Part shown: positions 32,342 through 45,260 of the stretch, one piece after another
How the letters are laid out: every line of letters begins with the position of its first letter
Numbering within the stretch: the first letter of the stretch is position 1
From: Diphasiastrum complanatum
Lineage: Eukaryota; Streptophyta; Lycopodiopsida; Lycopodiales; Lycopodiaceae
Direction of reading: 5' to 3'
Assembly: GCA_029204225.1 (NCBI GenBank)
Contig: CM055100.1
Span: forward strand, 49,397,083 to 49,461,082
DNA length: 64,000 bases
Position numbers and translations under genes: made by a program
Notes under the pieces: model-generated
Told to the model about the DNA's origin: nothing
What the model saw: only the letters and a program-made list of their open reading frames with translations
The model's database searches: none

Positions 32342-35300
32342 AGTAGCATAAAAATAGCTGACTTTCACCTGCCAAGAGAACAGATTTTTTGGATCTATTT
32401 CGGTGCATTTTTTGTAAAGATTCCTTGCAGACTCTCTTGATGTATTTGTTCCAAGAAGTGACTCTTGATGCGCCCAGGCCTGTGGAAAAATAGAACCACT
32501 TAAGTAACAGCCCTTGGAATGACACGCGCCATTTATTCCAACACTAGCTTCTGGTTCTTTTTGAAGAACAGATTTGAACATTAATGACAACGGGTAGAAA
32601 CGACAATTGAGACCAACAAAGAGAAATTGGTCTATCACAAGAAAGGAGGACAAACTCAAGGAATGAAAAAACCTCCATGAAATTTAAATAACCTGGTTAC
32701 AAATGATCCCCATCCTCCACTTCTCCTATTGATGTAAGAGATTCATCCAGAGAGAAGTGGGCAACTATCAGCAAGACTAACCTTTCGGAGCTTCTACTAA
32801 TGTTCAACCAAAGTTAAAATAGGAGATAGATGAATCTACAGTTAAAAGTCAAGATCCTACATAGATTGTAATACATGAAGCAGATTCCGCAACTTTTCTG
32901 AAATCATCAAACCTGCAGTGAGTGTAGATTCTTTGGATCAACAGAAAGAGCACGCTTAAATAACTGTCGCATTTTTCGTGGCTTTGCTTGACTCGCCTCA
33001 AATAATGCCCAAGCCTGTAAGAACCCACTAACTGTAAAACTACATAAATGGTAATGACGAGAAGCTTACTGGAGAACAACAGTATGTTTGTAATAAATAT
33101 TGAATAGGTTTTTGTATGTCCTCTTTTGTGGTGCTGACTGGGGTCAAAAACTTCTGACATCGAAGAGAGGAAAGGAGGCCTACACCAACAGGGCACTTAT
33201 TGAAGGAGAAATGGGAATTTTTTTTTTCACAAAAATGTGTTTAATTATGCAACATTCACGTATGCAAGTGTTATGCTGAAGTTCCTTAAAAAGTTTGAGA
33301 GAGTCCAGATGGAGGTTGCCCTTGCTTTTTTACTTGCCTGCCAGCATTTGACATCATCGGGTGCAGAATTCACTGCAAGTCTAAAACAACTTCTGGCAGT
33401 GGAATAATTGTGAGCACGTGCTTCGAGAAGGGCACGTGATTGATGTACAACTGCATTTCCGGGCTGAATGGTTGTTGCTCGTTCAAGTAACTCTCTAGCT
33501 TTGCTCCAGTTTCCCAACTTCTCCTCAAGCATGGCCCAAGAATGCAATCCATAGACACTGGTCACCAGAGAATTCTGAGGAGAAGGGAGCTCCATCTGTA
33601 GAACCATAGCAGTGAAGATAATAAACAGAAAAGGTTTACAAATATTACTTCTTGTTAGCAACAAGGTCTAAGAAACAGAGAACATTTATTAGTGTAAAAA
33701 ATAGCAAGACCTTTTGAGCACCATGGAACGCTTCCATAAACAGGTGCCGAGCTTTGATAAAATCCTTAGCTTTCACCTCTAACGAGCCCCAAACTTGAAG
33801 AGCACGAATGTACTCTGATGTGAAATCTCGTAATGCCCTGAAAGCCAGAACTGCATCTGAAAATAAAGCTCTTGCTGCTACCAAGCTACCTGCCACAAAA
33901 GCCCTTCAAAAGATGAAATTCGGCAGCTTCATAAATGCACAAAAAATTTGCAATTTCATTCTGTTTGCACTGTGACTTCTCTAGTCATTCTTCCAAAAAG
34001 CTTGAATTCTGACCTATGAACTTTTCAGAAATGCTCCAACTGGAATTTCTATCTACACAGGAGTTTCTCTATTTCTTGCGTCAGCAAAGGCGAAAGAATT
34101 TCTCCCTCATTTCAATATAGATAGGCACAAATATATTTGACCAAACTAGAGCACATGCAAAAAATCGGCAAACCATTATCCACAGGAGAGGTCAGCAGTC
34201 TGCAGGGACTTACATGAACTTCTAGAAGGTGTAGCATTATGAGATGGAGGAAAATCGCACATAGTTTAACGCAAGCCAAAGCTTACATATCTGACAAATT
34301 TTGCGTTAAGAAATTATTTACATAAATACGAATCTATTGTTGTTCAAAAGCCTTGTAACATGCTATATCAGATCGTACTTCAAGATTTAGTAAGCACAAA
34401 ACAACAAGAACAAGAAACAATAAACTTTGTGTAACCTCCTCTAGATAAAAGCTTTGGATGAGTGTAGAAGGTTGTCAAAACAAAGAAGTTTAGAATTTTG
34501 ACAATTATTCTCCTCAAGAGCACACCACAGATCTTTGAAAAACAAAAACTGCACGGAGCAGCCTTCACTGTAGTAGTCTGAATACACTACTTATCGCATA
34601 AGCACAAGTACCGCTAAAAACAAGTACAGCTGGTTTAACTATGAAACCAGTAAAATCTGAATTTTCAATAGAAACCTACCATATTTTCTTTCAACATGAG
34701 CATACTGGACAAGTATCCTGGGATTGCCTGGAAATCTCTCTAGCAACTGCAAAAAATGAAATGTCTGTAAATGCACATGTATTTGAAAGGTGGATGCACT
34801 AATTTAGACTTAAGAACTGAGAAATGAGAGTCAAAAGGTGCTCACCCACTCCAAGACTGATGATATTGTAGCAATCACAGATGAGAGCATTGAAAAGGAT
34901 GGCTACAAAAGAACTATGCTACTAAGGTAATGATTGGCAGAATATCCTAGTACTTAATTATTCCAGGAAAACAGAATTTTCAGGTAGTATGGATTTATCA
35001 TTTCAAATAAATAATCTTTTTACCACCGAATAAGACCTCTACCTATGCTTCACTCTCTCAAAACTGGCAATGGAACGACAAAGATAGCAAAGAGTACAAC
35101 AGATTCAAATGCTGAACTAGAGAGATTGATAATCATAGGATAAAGGTAACCAATCCTGCTACCAACAGGCAATGTACTTTCTGGAGTCCACCAGTCTGAG
35201 AGCATCCATTTCATCATGCAGAGATGGAAGCAATATTATGATGTTTAATCTGACCATTAGCTCCCAAGCGTAGGCATACATACCATGCACAGAGATTTAA

Positions 35301-38300
35301 CGCTAACTTTACTAAATTGCTGCATACATGACTTGTTGCATGTCAAGAGCATATTCAAGCATTATGAAGGTTATTTCTGGAAAGGAAAACAAAGGCATGA
35401 TGAAGGAATGTCACTATGTCAAAGTTAAACAAGTACAATGTCCGACAAGAATATCTCAGCCCCATTCCAACCCCCTGTTTAGGTTAATTTCTCAAATCAC
35501 GAGGGTGTACAGCCAAAAGACATCAACTTCAAAAATAAATATGTTATGGGACTGGCATGCAGACAAGCATCATGTCAATAAGAAAGAAGACAGGCATCTG
35601 CTCGTTCAAACAAGAATGTGAAAGTAGGCAAACTAATAACCTTAAAAACTTATGGGGAGGAATATTTCCAAAATGGATTCTACCTTACAAAGTGGATGTA
35701 ACAAAGGAAGTCCACTTATGTGCAAGAGATCACTAACTAAAGGATCACACTCAAAAAAGGGACCATATGGCATGAGAACATAGAGTTTCCCGTCAGAAAT
35801 CAATTACAGATTTATCACACCTCCATAGGAGATTATGGCTTCTATGTATGAGCCAGCGTTGCAGTGGATTGCAATCCACAGCAACAGTAATCCGGAACGA
35901 GCGTTCCAGATCACCAGCATTCTGGACAGCTTTCCATTCTCATAGACATAAAATTCCAAGTGCAACATGTAGAAGGTGAACTTTAATCTGCAAATTGCCC
36001 TTAAATTTTATGTCAATCAGAACGAAATGTTATCCACATTTCCTATTCCTTCATTCAAGACACCTACTTTTGATTTTTTTTTCCAGCCTTGGCTACAAAA
36101 CTCATGTTGGGTGAATTGTGTGGTTGATATTTGGTTCCACTGTCCTTTAAGTCTAGTTCTTAAGGCTGGTTGTTCATAATTCATTGGATCAAGCCTTGGA
36201 GCAACAAAAATCGATTGTTGAGTCAATGTAAGTTTTCCCTACTCAAATCTAAATCCATGAAGCTTGATCTATATATAGGAAGCCAATGGTGCACCATCTG
36301 ATACAATGCGTAACTGAAAATTTATTGTAGCCTCGAGCATCACATAAAAGAAAACTGCTAACTCCAGATACGAAGAGATAAGAAATGGTTTTGTGTTGAC
36401 AAACCTTAGAACAAGATCCTAGAAAGAAATTATAGATGAAGCCCCATCACTAGAAGAAACATCGATTAATCTTAATGAATATACGAGAGTTGAGAAAAAT
36501 AGTCAGCACACAAGTACCTTTGAACTTTGAAGAAATCTAGGCTGAAGATGACCTATATAAACCTGACCTTTGTATGAAGAGAACCCAGAATGGAACTTCT
36601 AACTGATTATGGGTTTTGTAACAACATCTTGTCAATCGTCTTAAAACAATATCAGTCCAGCATGTAACTTTCTGGAATTACATCAGATCATAAAGGTTTC
36701 GAATCAGAATGCATCCAAACAACTGGCTCTGATTAAACCCTGAATGGAACAGAATCCATGGAAAAGAGCTCTATATCAAAGCACGTCAACAACTAAGATG
36801 AGGTTGATTTTTCATGTGTGAAAAAAGAGTAGAAATATTTTATGATGGAGCTGATTATGTATATGCATATGTGTATACCCTTGATAGACACCTAACCTAC
36901 AAAGGTATTCAGTGCATTGGCAGATAAATCCAAACTCAAGCAAGGATCAGTGGATTGTAGAGGTTCTGTATCATGCTCCAGCTTAAGGCCTTGATGTGTT
37001 CATAAATCGATTAAATTAGTTACACAATCACCTTCAGTAAGCATAACAAATATTGATTTCCTGCTTGAACACCTAAATGCTCTGATTGATTTTCTTTTAT
37101 GTTTAAAGAAGCAAGCATGACATACTTCAGCATTATGCTCTAGTTTCTTTCAACATGATAATAAACAATGCACAGAACCAAGTTCCAGTAGTTTATCAGC
37201 AATAAGTTTTCAGAACATAGCAATGTGTAAAGTGATCAGAAGGAAGTTTCAAACCTGTTGACAGAGATTGCGAGCTTCATAGAATGATCCAGCATCAGCC
37301 ATTTGCCTGATTGTTAAAAGCTTCTGTTTTAAGGAGCTTTCTAATCTTGCTTCCTTGTCCAAAGTTGACAGGGCTTTTTCTTCATCTGAAGAATACACTA
37401 ACTCCATCGGAACACCTGTCTCCTCTTCAGGAAAAAAAACCTTCTCCCTCTTTAAGGTGGGCTTTACCATTTTCAAGGAGCTACCACCCTTCCTATAGCC
37501 ATTCAAATTGCCACCACTTGCATCAATGCTTGTGTTTGTGCCTCCTGAATCCTCAACCTGCTTTATCCACATTGAATCCCCCATGCTCTCATGAAGCTGG
37601 CTTCGAGTAGCATATTTGTTTATATCTAAGCTTTCTTGGGACAAATTGGAGACTGTATTGAAGTTACTTTCAACTCTTTGCAGGAGACTATATCCTTTAT
37701 CAAGACCTCTTCCATCCAAGTTAGCTGAAGAAGGTAAGGCATCCATGTTTTTCTCTTGAGGAGATTCAAATTCACTTTTACTAGAATTGTAGCTAAGTAA
37801 TGAACTATTTTGCTCGCTAGACTCTTTGTGAAGTTCTTTAATATTTGTCTGTTCGTCATTACTAATTTTGGCTCCCTTATATCTTGACAGATCTTGTGTC
37901 TCCAAAGAAATATCAGATTCATGAATATTCAATATTTTGGCTGTATCGCAGCAAGAACCATCATCCTGACCCTTTTCACTACTTGTGTCTGTCTGATTTT
38001 TCTTTGATGCCTTAATCAGATCAGACATGTCTTGATCTGTAGCATCACTGCAGGCTTTGATATTAATGAAGGGTGTGTGAACAGGACCAGCGATACGTTG
38101 CAGCTTGTGTGGAAAGACAAAGATCCCCAAGAGGTGATTTGTAAAAAAACGTGATACTCTAGCACTTGTATCCTCCTTGCTATGAAAAGTTATATGGTTC
38201 ATGGCATGAACGAATATGGCTGCAAATTTTAACGTCGTGTTTTCAGCATAGGTACATGAGTACTGCCAATCCCAGATAGTTAATTTCTCAAACCGCAGCT

Positions 38301-41300
38301 GTCAAAGAAGACCACACCCATCCAGTGAAATCAATACTCACGAAGGAGATGAAAGTGCTTACATCTTCTACCCCGACTGCTCTAACAACCATTATGAAGA
38401 TAAAAATAAGCAATGGACATGCCAAATTTGACTACAGACTACAACTGAAGGGAAAATACAAACTAGTTTGAGCAGAAACTCCTTTTCTGAAGAGCGCTGC
38501 CTCCTGCATAATTTGTACTATGCCATTGTCATCTCAGTGCTTGCAAAAGTTATTGGTCACCCTTCATCCAGGACACTAGTACTTCAAGATTTCAAAAAAA
38601 GACCATCTCATATACTCTAATTCATTGAACAATTTTGTCATCCTATGAAACTACTAATTTGTTTGACATGTTCCTTGCACTGTGCTAGAAGACACATGAT
38701 AATCAAAATGGGAAATGAAATTGTGCAATATTGCAAAGCTTTTAGAATGAACATGACGTATTCAGGTATCGACTCTTTGCCAAGATCTGCAAAGGGATAT
38801 GATGGCACATTGTACAGTATGACAACTTCAAATGGATGATAGTACCCATGAATTTACTGTCTCATTGATCCATTTCCATGAAAAGGCATAAGCCGAAGGC
38901 ATTTGAGTAAGGGGAAGAGAATAGCATAGAGTACTCTCAACTGCATTAACTTGGTAGCATACAGAATGGCCAAGCAATTAGATTTTGCGAACAGAAAATT
39001 TATGTGCAGCGGATTCCATAATTGAGTATGAGATCCTTGTGGTCCAACCCAACGAAAACCTTGATCTGTTATTGATTTACAGGAAAATATCTTAGACATA
39101 TGGGAAGGATTCACAGGAGGCAGCAAATATAGTCAAATTTCAAATGAGCATAATAATGAACCTAAGCAGAGTACAGACCAAGGGGAGCCATTGAAACACA
39201 CTAAACCCTAGCAGAGCTTAAGAAAGAACTAGCATTTGTCACTCCAACTTCATATACTTGTGATTATAAATGTTTGTTTGACCAAGTTGAAACGTACGTG
39301 TTGCTGTTATGAAAACATTCTGAACAGTTCTTTTTGGTGCTCAAACTCTTCACAACTGCCCAACATTTAAGTGGACTACACTAGTTTGGTGCTTGATAAA
39401 ATCCTTTCTTGATTTTCAAAAAAGTTCAGCTCCAAACTTGTGATTCTTGGGGAGGTAGATGATTTTCTCCAGTCTGCAAGATAATAATTTCTTTTTTCTT
39501 ATACTTCGTTGAGGATTAGTCTAGCCAATAGCTCTCCTTGCTCTAAGCTGCTTTTGATGAACTAATCTGAAATGAACAACATTTTCAACGTGGTTTAGCA
39601 AAAATCATAACTGAAGAAAGGGAGAAGGGAGAGCAAACATAGTGCTTGCATTGGAGAATATGCACAATCAATACAATCAGTTTCCAACTGAGAAAGATGA
39701 AGAATCACCATGGTGTCCTTCAACAATTATCTTGTGTTACTAAAGTCTTGTTATACATAGAAGGGCCAGTCCCCATTAATTACATTACTTATGGCATTCG
39801 GACCACCCTTTTAGTCATTTATCATAGGTAAGTACATTGCAAGTAAATCCAGTACACTCTGAGTACCTCATGACCAAGATAAACAGTACAAGTAATTAAT
39901 ACGTGAGCATGGCTAGTTGCTACAATGTAATGGCCTAATATTTGCTAATGTGGCATTTTGTTGACTACTCTTTTTAAGTCCTGATATTGTCCATCATAGA
40001 TGTGAACGTCAGATTTTCAAGAGAAAGATACACATTAGCTACTTCATGAGTGCAAATATTCTGTACAGTGCTTTGAGGTAGAAGAGGGAGTCATTATAGA
40101 AATCCACCAACTTTTAACAACTTCCATTTGTTAAGTCTTCTTAGTTACCAGTTTGTCACTGTATAAGATCCTCTACTGCTTAAAAGTCAAGGCTCAAGGT
40201 TAGCTCTAGAACTGTCGTGAATCAACAATTTACACTGACACAATGAATTCACAAGCATTGCAGGATCCAGGAAAACTTAGAAGATAAGGTAACCGTACAG
40301 CTGAGCTCACATATACGGCTTAGTAATAGATAAAAGGTACTAAGAGAAGAATGGTGAGATCCAAGAGCAAATGCCTCAATCTTCTGGTGTATAGTTGACT
40401 GGGACTATGATGTACTTCTATTCAAGATCAATGAGACTAGTGAAGTTAAAAGGTTACTATTATATGTAGGTTCATCTTGTACTAGCCAACATAAAAGCAT
40501 TTGATAGAGAAAACACTAGGGGAAATGAAAGGATTAGAAAGTAAATTGAGAGCTGCAGGATGAAAGGAATAATGTTAACAATCCGTGTCAAATTTTGAAA
40601 GGAATTCAAGGTGAGGTGTAGCTTGTGGATGGACACAACACCTAATACCTGGAAGGGCAAAAATCAAAGTAAAAAATTAGTTTCTTTGTGGGGTGTAACA
40701 GAAGCTAGAATGTCCTTTGAGTTGGGCAAGATATAGCAGCTTTCCATCAATATGATAAATAGCAACCTAGTGGGCTCATTTCTTTATTCTAAGGAGCTTG
40801 AAGCATCTTATTTTAGATGTTTTTGTGGTGATGTGGGTGACAATATGCTAGGTAGGGGTCTCAGATTTAACACAACACTAAAAAATGTGCTTACATGCTA
40901 GCTGGGTTTCTGCTTGGACAATACATGGAGTATAGATTAAGATCATCCAAAGGATAAGTCCAGTAGGTAGATACACTCCCTTACAAGATGAGTTTAGCGG
41001 AGGGTGGAAGAGATGTAGACTCGAGAATGGAAAATTGCTAGATTTTACTTAGAAAAAGTCATGCTTTTCAAGGCTTTCGAGAATCAATGTTTCATGGGCC
41101 AATTCAACTTTGCAGTTTGGATCGGCCAATTCATTTGATTCGAGCACGTTTGAATCATTTTGTACTTGTTCAAATCATCAAATCATTTTTGGGGGTTTTT
41201 CATTTTGATGTTGCCCTTTCGTTATAGCAGAAAACAATGCTGATTCAGAGTAACTAGGCCCTGGGGTGCCATTACAACAACAAGGCTATTATCATCTACA

Positions 41301-44300
41301 AGGTATTGGATACACCCAAACTTTTTCAGCCATTATCCACAATTGGATAGCAAGCTAACTTATAAGCGACCTCACCCATTCTTTTCAATATCATGTAAGG
41401 ACCGGAACGCCTTGGCGACAACTTAGAAAACTTACAAGTCTTTCAAGGTTTCTAAGAATTTGATAATCTTTCTCCTACCTCAAATTCAATATTCTGCACT
41501 TATGAATTCACATATTCCATGAATAGCCTCGTTAATTGGAGAATTTCACATATTTCATGGTTGGAATAAAATGAGCCATCTTGGTCTATCAGTCAATGAT
41601 CACCTACATAGAGTCATTCACCCAGTGTGCCTTGAGCAAATTCATCAAGATACTATCCAATTTATCATAATGGGATTTCAATGAACCACCTACCGTCAAA
41701 AGTGATTTTCCTCTTGCTCTGCCTAAACAAGAAGTGAACTCTTGGGCGCAACAAAAGCCCTATCATCAACCTCTTCAATGCAATTTTGGATATCTCCTCC
41801 TAGAATTTTGTATATATGTGTTTCACCCTCAACAAAAAGTATACTCTTCAGTAATTTTTCCTGAGCACCAAGTGTACTTTGGGGCACTCAATCACTCTCC
41901 ACATCTTTGAGACATGGGCTTCATGCTTACATTTCTCCCTCAACACTCTAGGGAGTTAGTACGAACTCAAGAAAGACTAAACTCATTAATCATAGGCATC
42001 TAGCTAAGGGGATTAGCAACAACACTAAACTTCCCTCTCTACCATAGTTGCCAAGGAACGGGAACAAGGGAACATAAACTCAGCCCATGGAGCTTTCAAA
42101 ATACTAAAGACTGGTCATGATCTGTTGAAATACTAAAGACTGGTCATGATCTGTCAAAACTTCAAACTTAGCACCATACAAATAGTGCTTCCAAATTTTC
42201 AAAGCTTGAACCGTGGAGATGAGTTCCTTCACTATACTTTTGTTGACATATATCTAGCATCTTGCTTTCAAGAGCAACTGATCCTACATCATGTATTGAT
42301 GTTGCTCCTCTTACAAGGTCACTAGCATCCATCTCAACCACAAACGATTAATTTGGATTTGCCACTTCAGTAACACAATCATAGTTGTAGCATGCTTTAA
42401 ATCACTAATACTTTCCTGCTCATCATTTTTCCAAGAGAAGTGCTTTATGTTCCCCTTAAGTCGGTCCTTTAATAAAAAACACTTTTGATAAAGTCTTTAA
42501 TATATTTGTGATAAAAGCCATATAAACCACAAAAAGTCTGAATACCTAACAGATTGGTAAAAGCTGGCCATTCTATAATGGCCTTCACATTTTTAGGACA
42601 CATTTGGATTCTTGAAAAATGAAACAGTGTCGCAATTTTCGCATTTTCACCAGCGTCAATTTTTGCGAAGCCCGACGTCACGGCCTCCTCACGCTCGTTC
42701 CATGCATTGTGCAATCAAATTTGACAATGACGGCAGCCACCCACGATCTCCTACAGATGGCACAACCACTTTTGTACCTTCTTCATCTGCACACCTGTAA
42801 AATTTGTGTATATAGTGAATACCTTTTTCAGTATTCATACATAGAGAACGAAGCATGATTTGTAACATGTGAGATAGACATTGTAGATGCTTTAACACAT
42901 TGATTCTCTTTCAGACAGATTGTCACTAATAGGCTCATAACCTTTACAGATTGTGATTAGCCTTGTGAAGCACGCGGTTACGTCCGCTATTGTTTTGTGC
43001 TCACCTGCATTATTGACCTGTATATTTCGTTATACTTAATCTGATTACAGCTCTGTTTGGTTCTGCGTTCAGATCTGTGTCAATACTGCAATGCTTTTCT
43101 ATGATTCTGTCTGACTATCTGATTGATTTGTTTGGTTGTCTACTCATCGCTTCCGCTACCACCGCGCAGTAAAGCTCTAATAAGTTTCAAATATGTAACT
43201 ACTTTTATAAAAAGAATTTCAAACTTTTTCACATTATTAGACTTTTTAGCACTTTTTAAGCATAATTAATGTGCTTTTAATTGTTAAGATTAATTCATGA
43301 TACATTAATAGTACCTTAGTCATTAGGATATCTTTTCTAAACAAGTAGACTTGCTCAATAGGACCATTAACAAAGTAGTACAAGTAGTGGAGGAAAAGTA
43401 GACATGATGGACAAAGTAGAACTAGTTAGAAAAATGTAATTTAACATAAAGAAAATCACAAGAATGCATTGTTCAAAGAGTGCTTGAAGTCTGCGCGAAT
43501 CAATGGAGGCTGCATTGGCAGTGGGAGCATTGGAAGCTCCAAGGAAAGTGGTGTGAAGATTTGCATGTGGTGGAGCTGCAAAGATTGGAAGCATCGTATT
43601 CTGAAAAAGCACGATTCTTTGATTGTTTGCAGGTTCACAGGCTGCATTGGGAAGCTAGGGTAATTGAGAAAACAGGAGGATTGTAAGGACAGACATTGCT
43701 GGATATTTCTGGGTATGATGGACATTGCAATGCTATATATTTCTATATTCAAGAGATGCCCTGCATGTTGCATGGTGTACCTTTGGCAGCATAGTTCCAT
43801 TGGTGTACTTTTATTCACCGACTTCTATTGATGCTTTTCGTGGCATATATTTATATCTGATTGGCATGTCCTGCTCCATTCATATAGCAGAGTGATACCA
43901 AGGAGGTAGTTTGTTCAGACATAGTTCCAACCTTCACAGATTACGTCTTTGGCATGTACATCATGCCAGCATCTATGGCATATGAAATCAGTGGTATCAT
44001 ACATACCCCTTTGCTCAGATTCTTCAGTATCTTCATTTTGTGCTCTCATGAAGATTTTTTATCACTTAGCTCTTTACACTTATTTTACTTTCTCTGTCTG
44101 CATAATTTCATAATATTCAGCTTGCAACCCCCAGCATTTCGCACTGGCATGGTTTTTCAATAAAATAAGCTTATTGAGTGTAGCAAGGGATGGAAGTGTG
44201 ACAATTTCACTCAACAACAGAGTCCCACAACAACAAGTAGCAGCAAGAAGTGTCCACATCCATTCAGCCCTTGCCTATCCTGCTCTTCCAAACTTAGACT

Positions 44301-44980
44301 CTTGAGCTTGCTGCATTTCTTGTAAATCTACATCTTACTTGATAGTGACCTGGCCTGCAACTAAATTTTCGTCCTTTGAATGTACTATTCCATCTCTTGT
44401 ACTTTGTGCCACCTCTTCCGGATGTTAAAACGAAACAATAAAATTGCAGAGAGATGAGTTCAAGGTGAGATGCTACTCTCGTATCGGCACAAGAACATGA
44501 GGATTGGAGCAACACTGAATTAAGAAAAGAGGCATAACTTCAACGCTAGCATTCCACAATGAAGAAGTTAGTTGGCTGGTTATGCACCTCTTTCAAAATA
44601 TTTCGTCTGGAGAAAAAATTGTTCAGCTGAAGTAAAACATATGCGCCAGCCAAAATCAGCGCCTGGGCATAACCTGAGCACTCACTACTCCTTTTCAAAC
44701 GCAGATCAACCATATTCTGCCAAATCCTGCTGCTACCTCCATCTGCAAATGCCATCAATTTGCCGCATTCTTCTCGCGAAACAGCAAACTTCTTCCTGGA
44801 AACCATCCATAGACCCGCAATGTTCAGCCTCTCGCAAATCCTGTAATTAAGCCAAACGTGCGATGATGGCAAGAGGGGAGCAGGAGCAACGAAAATAGCA
44901 GCAGAACAGAGCAGAGTGGCAGTGGCAGAGGCAGGGGCTGTGGGGGAGGGAGCTAATACGAGGCTGCCCACGCCGATCAT
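30863..44980 (-). CDS. HAT/TPR-repeat protein, probable chloroplast RNA-maturation factor (HCF107/Mbb1-like)
   Basis: Ten exons join in frame to 799 aa: 44674-44980, 37255-38219, 34680-34746, 33711-33889, 33338-33595, 32913-33014, 32369-32479, 31521-31622, 31168-31269, 30863-31069 (stop). Phases match at every junction; all introns are GT-AG except the one after 33338, which begins GCAAGT. Exon 1 encodes an Ala/Ser/Pro-rich, transit-peptide-like start. Exon 2 is mostly acidic, low-complexity sequence. From ~residue 400 come half-a-TPR units ('AWALFEASQ', 'SWAILERDSGNVREAR', 'AYAYTERMSGNL'), followed by a basic tail. HAT proteins of this type (HCF107, Mbb1) bind and stabilise chloroplast mRNAs such as psbH/psbB; that role is inferred. 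If exon 1 were wrong, the ATG at 38202 would give 691 aa. Confidence 0.8.
32269..32339. repeat. (AG)n microsatellite in an intron of the HAT/TPR gene
   Basis: About 35 AG units, only 30 bp past the donor of the exon 32369-32479. On the transcript it is a CU run. Confidence 0.95.
34750..37250 (-). other. Large intron of the HAT/TPR gene
   Basis: 2.5 kb between exons 37255-38219 and 34680-34746. No transposon or other gene is recognised in it. Confidence 0.6.
38220..44673 (-). other. First intron of the HAT/TPR gene, with transposon remains
   Basis: 6.4 kb without a credible gene apart from a Gypsy fragment at 41.3-42.7 kb. A short exon-like string near 39050-39090 (minus, 'KVFVGLDHKDLILNYGI') follows an AG but lacks a donor, so I do not include it. 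Confidence 0.5.
41270..42714 (-). pseudogene. Decayed Ty3/Gypsy pol fragment
   Basis: Minus-strand frame at 42469-42714 contains the end of a Gypsy reverse transcriptase and its RNase H tether: 'KNVKAIIEWPAFTNLLGIQ' followed by 'FCGLYGFYHKYIKDF'. Further along, near 41390-41420, the integrase tail can be read ('LSPRRSGPYMI'). Stops interrupt it throughout. Confidence 0.65.
44674..44980 (-). other. Proposed first exon of the HAT/TPR gene (targeting peptide)
   Basis: The ATG at 44980 starts 'MIGVGSLVLAPSPTAPASAT', rich in Ala, Ser and Pro with few acidic residues, as in plastid transit peptides. A CAG|GTTATG donor at 44673 leaves one base of a codon. The acceptor TTTGCAG before 38219 supplies the other two, keeping the frame. 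The 6.4-kb intron that results contains transposon remains. No transcript evidence is available here, and additional small exons inside the intron are possible. Confidence 0.6.
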
Positions 44981-45154
44981 CGCAAGGATCTGCAGTTTTT
45001 TTTTTGTGAGCTGCTACGCTACTAAAATCAGTAGCTGCAGCAGCATTGCATCACCTTGAGACGCATCACATCGCACCTCCAGACGATTTGTGAACGGGGA
45101 GGAGGAGGAGGAGGAGGAGGAGGAGAGCTCCACGCAGCCGATGTAGCGTCCATC

Positions 45155-45199
<45 letters not shown>

Positions 45200-45260
45200 T
45201 CTCTCTCTTTCCTCGTGGAAGGAAAGGGAAGGGAATAAGAGGAGGATCTCTTATCCACTT
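44981..45260 (-). promoter_or_regulatory. Presumed 5' UTR/promoter of the HAT/TPR gene with GGA and CT repeats
   Basis: Upstream of the proposed ATG (minus strand) lie a TCC run (45097-45125) and a GA run (45159-45208 with a CG core at 45189-45199). CT/GA and TCC runs are frequent in plant 5' UTRs and core promoters. No clear TATA box is seen. Confidence 0.45.

Noticed and set aside
32068-32659. Overlapping frames across the (AG)n tract
   Set aside because: Ser-Leu and Arg-Glu runs come from the microsatellite; the real exon here is 32369-32479.
38203-38298. Upstream extension of exon 2 to an acceptor at 38299
   Set aside because: Open in frame, but the TTTGCAG acceptor before 38219 is stronger and its phase fits the proposed first exon.
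38854-39126. Possible extra exon of the HAT/TPR gene ('KVFVGLDHKDLILNYGI')
   Set aside because: It follows an AG but is closed by a TAA without a donor, and inclusion is not needed to keep the frame.
42611-43180. Possible Copia solo LTR
   Set aside because: It has the GCGAA-type words and a GCTTCCGCTACCACC end, but neither boundaries nor a partner could be fixed.
43367-43818. 120-aa minus frame in the first intron of the HAT/TPR gene
   Set aside because: No domain, irregular composition, and equally long frames on the opposite strand; probably chance.
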